Program-made: the position numbers and the translations under genes
Assembly (NCBI GenBank): GCA_036939355.1
Contig: JALLAP010000169.1
Span: 1-17,625 of the forward strand
Reading direction: 5' to 3'
Source of the DNA: Thalassiosira profunda
Lineage: Eukaryota > Bacillariophyta > Thalassiosirophyceae > Thalassiosirales > Thalassiosiraceae
DNA length: 17,625 bases
The notes under the pieces: model-generated
What the model saw: the letters and a program-made list of their open reading frames with translations, nothing else
Told to the model about the DNA's origin: nothing
Database searches by the model: none
Shown here: one piece after another, positions 16,907 to 17,625 of the stretch
Numbering within the stretch: the first letter of the stretch is position 1
Layout of the letters: each line of letters begins with the position of its first letter

Positions 16907-17625
16907 CTACCAGTTCACGGGCAATTCATAGGTCAAAGCCTCCGATTCTTTGCGATCGAACTCGGATGAGTCTTTGTCGATCTTCATTTCCCACGGATCT
17001 GAGAACAGCATCCTCGCAATCTCCTTCTTCGATACCTCCACTATTCGGGGCGTGCAATCGTTGATGCCGTACCCGATCACCGTCGTGGATGTGTCTCCCA
17101 CCTTCTCGACGAAGGACGATACGAAATGAATTTGAGGACAAGAGAATGTCTCGTTGTGCTGCGACAGCTTCCGATTGGTGGTGAGGATGGAATGCGAATT
17201 GAACATCCCGCCCNGCGACAGCTTCCGATTGGTGGTGAGGATGGAATGCGAATTGAACATCCCGCCCTCCGCGCCGTGATCGCCAGCAAATCCCAGGCAA
17301 AAATATCCCGAGCGCACCCGGAGGTTGAACGGCGGACGGGGCTCAAACGCATAGAAAAACGAGACGTAGTGGGTGTGCGGAACCAAGGCCTTTGCGCTGT
17401 CAGGAGTGTTCGGGCTTGAATGCCACCTCCTCCAAATGACGCTCGTGTGCGCCACTCCTACCAGCAGGTACTCGTTGTCTCCCCACGAGCTGGGCGTGAG
17501 GTGGATGTGCTCTCCCTGCGCGAGGACTTCGCGCTTGGACAGGGAGACGCAGCACGCCCCGCCGTGCCCCGCCTCCCGGAACGACGGCTTCGACCCCGGG
17601 AACCAGAATTCGTCGACAGTGAAAA
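16907..17625 (-). CDS. Conserved algal protein of unknown function, C-terminal part (5' end outside window)
   Basis: The frame enters the window at 17625 and ends at the stop at 16907-16909, so the N terminus is missing. Recognisable stretches are DEFWFPGSKPSFREAGHGG, EYLLVGVAHTSVIW, PHTHYVSFFYAFEPRPPFN, SGYFCLGFAGDHG, QIHFVSSFVEKVGD and VIGYGINDCTPRIVEVSKKE. The repeated pattern of short strands with G-Y-G-x-N-D-C resembles glycan-active five-bladed propeller proteins (GH130/GH43-like), but that is a weak impression and no catalytic residues can be fixed. An exact 53-nt duplicate plus one N (17161-17267) inserts 18 codons in frame, so GGMFNSHSILTTNRKLS appears twice; this is most likely an assembly artefact and the true protein has one copy. 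Confidence 0.65.
   Translation of the reverse strand, partial: FTVDEFWFPGSKPSFREAGHGGACCVSLSKREVLAQGEHIHLTPSSWGDNEYLLVGVAHTSVIWRRWHSSPNTPDSAKALVPHTHYVSFFYAFEPRPPFNLRVRSGYFCLGFAGDHGAEGGMFNSHSILTTNRKLSXGGMFNSHSILTTNRKLSQHNETFSCPQIHFVSSFVEKVGDTSTTVIGYGINDCTPRIVEVSKKEIARMLFSDPWEMKIDKDSSEFDRKESEALTYELPVNW
17161..17267. repeat. Exact 53-nt direct duplicate separated by one N (assembly join)
   Basis: Positions 17161-17213 and 17215-17267 are identical, with a single N at 17214. The copies begin GCGACAGCTTCCG and end CATCCCGCCC. A single N between identical ends is typical of two contigs placed end to end without merging their overlap. Confidence 0.9.

Overview
This window looks like nuclear DNA of a microalga. 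A diatom (stramenopile), perhaps Thalassiosira-like, fits best. The support is short GT-AG introns (four clear ones of 76, 83, 89 and 265 nt), GC-rich compact genes with acidic and RS-rich low-complexity tails, TTAGGG-type telomere motifs, and a phosphoglycerate mutase with a presequence-like N terminus, as expected where the lower half of glycolysis lies in mitochondria. The organism call is inference from protein style, not from a database match.

Ten genes alternate strictly in strand. In order they are: (+) phosphoglycerate mutase, three exons, 228-2419; (-) multi-pass membrane protein with an EGF-like lumenal/extracellular tail, two exons, 5719-2550; (+) sulfotransferase-like type II membrane protein with a Met/Gln/Pro-rich stem, two exons, 6122-8715; (-) single-pass membrane protein with a C-terminal PDZ domain, 10030-8888; (+) small MYND zinc-finger protein, 10749-10958 with possible upstream exons; (-) low-complexity single-pass membrane protein, 13255-11060; (+) secreted histidine-phosphatase-family protein, 13596-14336; (-) aldo/keto reductase whose frame is broken by one nucleotide, 15412-14344; (+) isopentenyl phosphate kinase, 15749-16828; (-) the 3' part of a conserved algal protein of unknown function, 17625-16907, which contains an assembly join (one N flanked by an exact 53-nt duplicate).

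Convergent neighbours are 7-172 nt apart. Divergent neighbours share spacers of about 340-720 nt that must hold the promoters. These spacers contain a 16-nt poly-C tract, a G-rich tract, telomere-like repeats and a four-codon upstream ORF that copies the start of the main ORF.

There is no operon-like logic. Functions are mixed: central carbon metabolism, isoprenoid precursor recycling, and several secretory-pathway or cell-surface proteins. The membrane and surface proteins (EGF, sulfotransferase, PDZ, low-complexity) are the least explained part. I found no tRNA, rRNA, CRISPR array or transposon.
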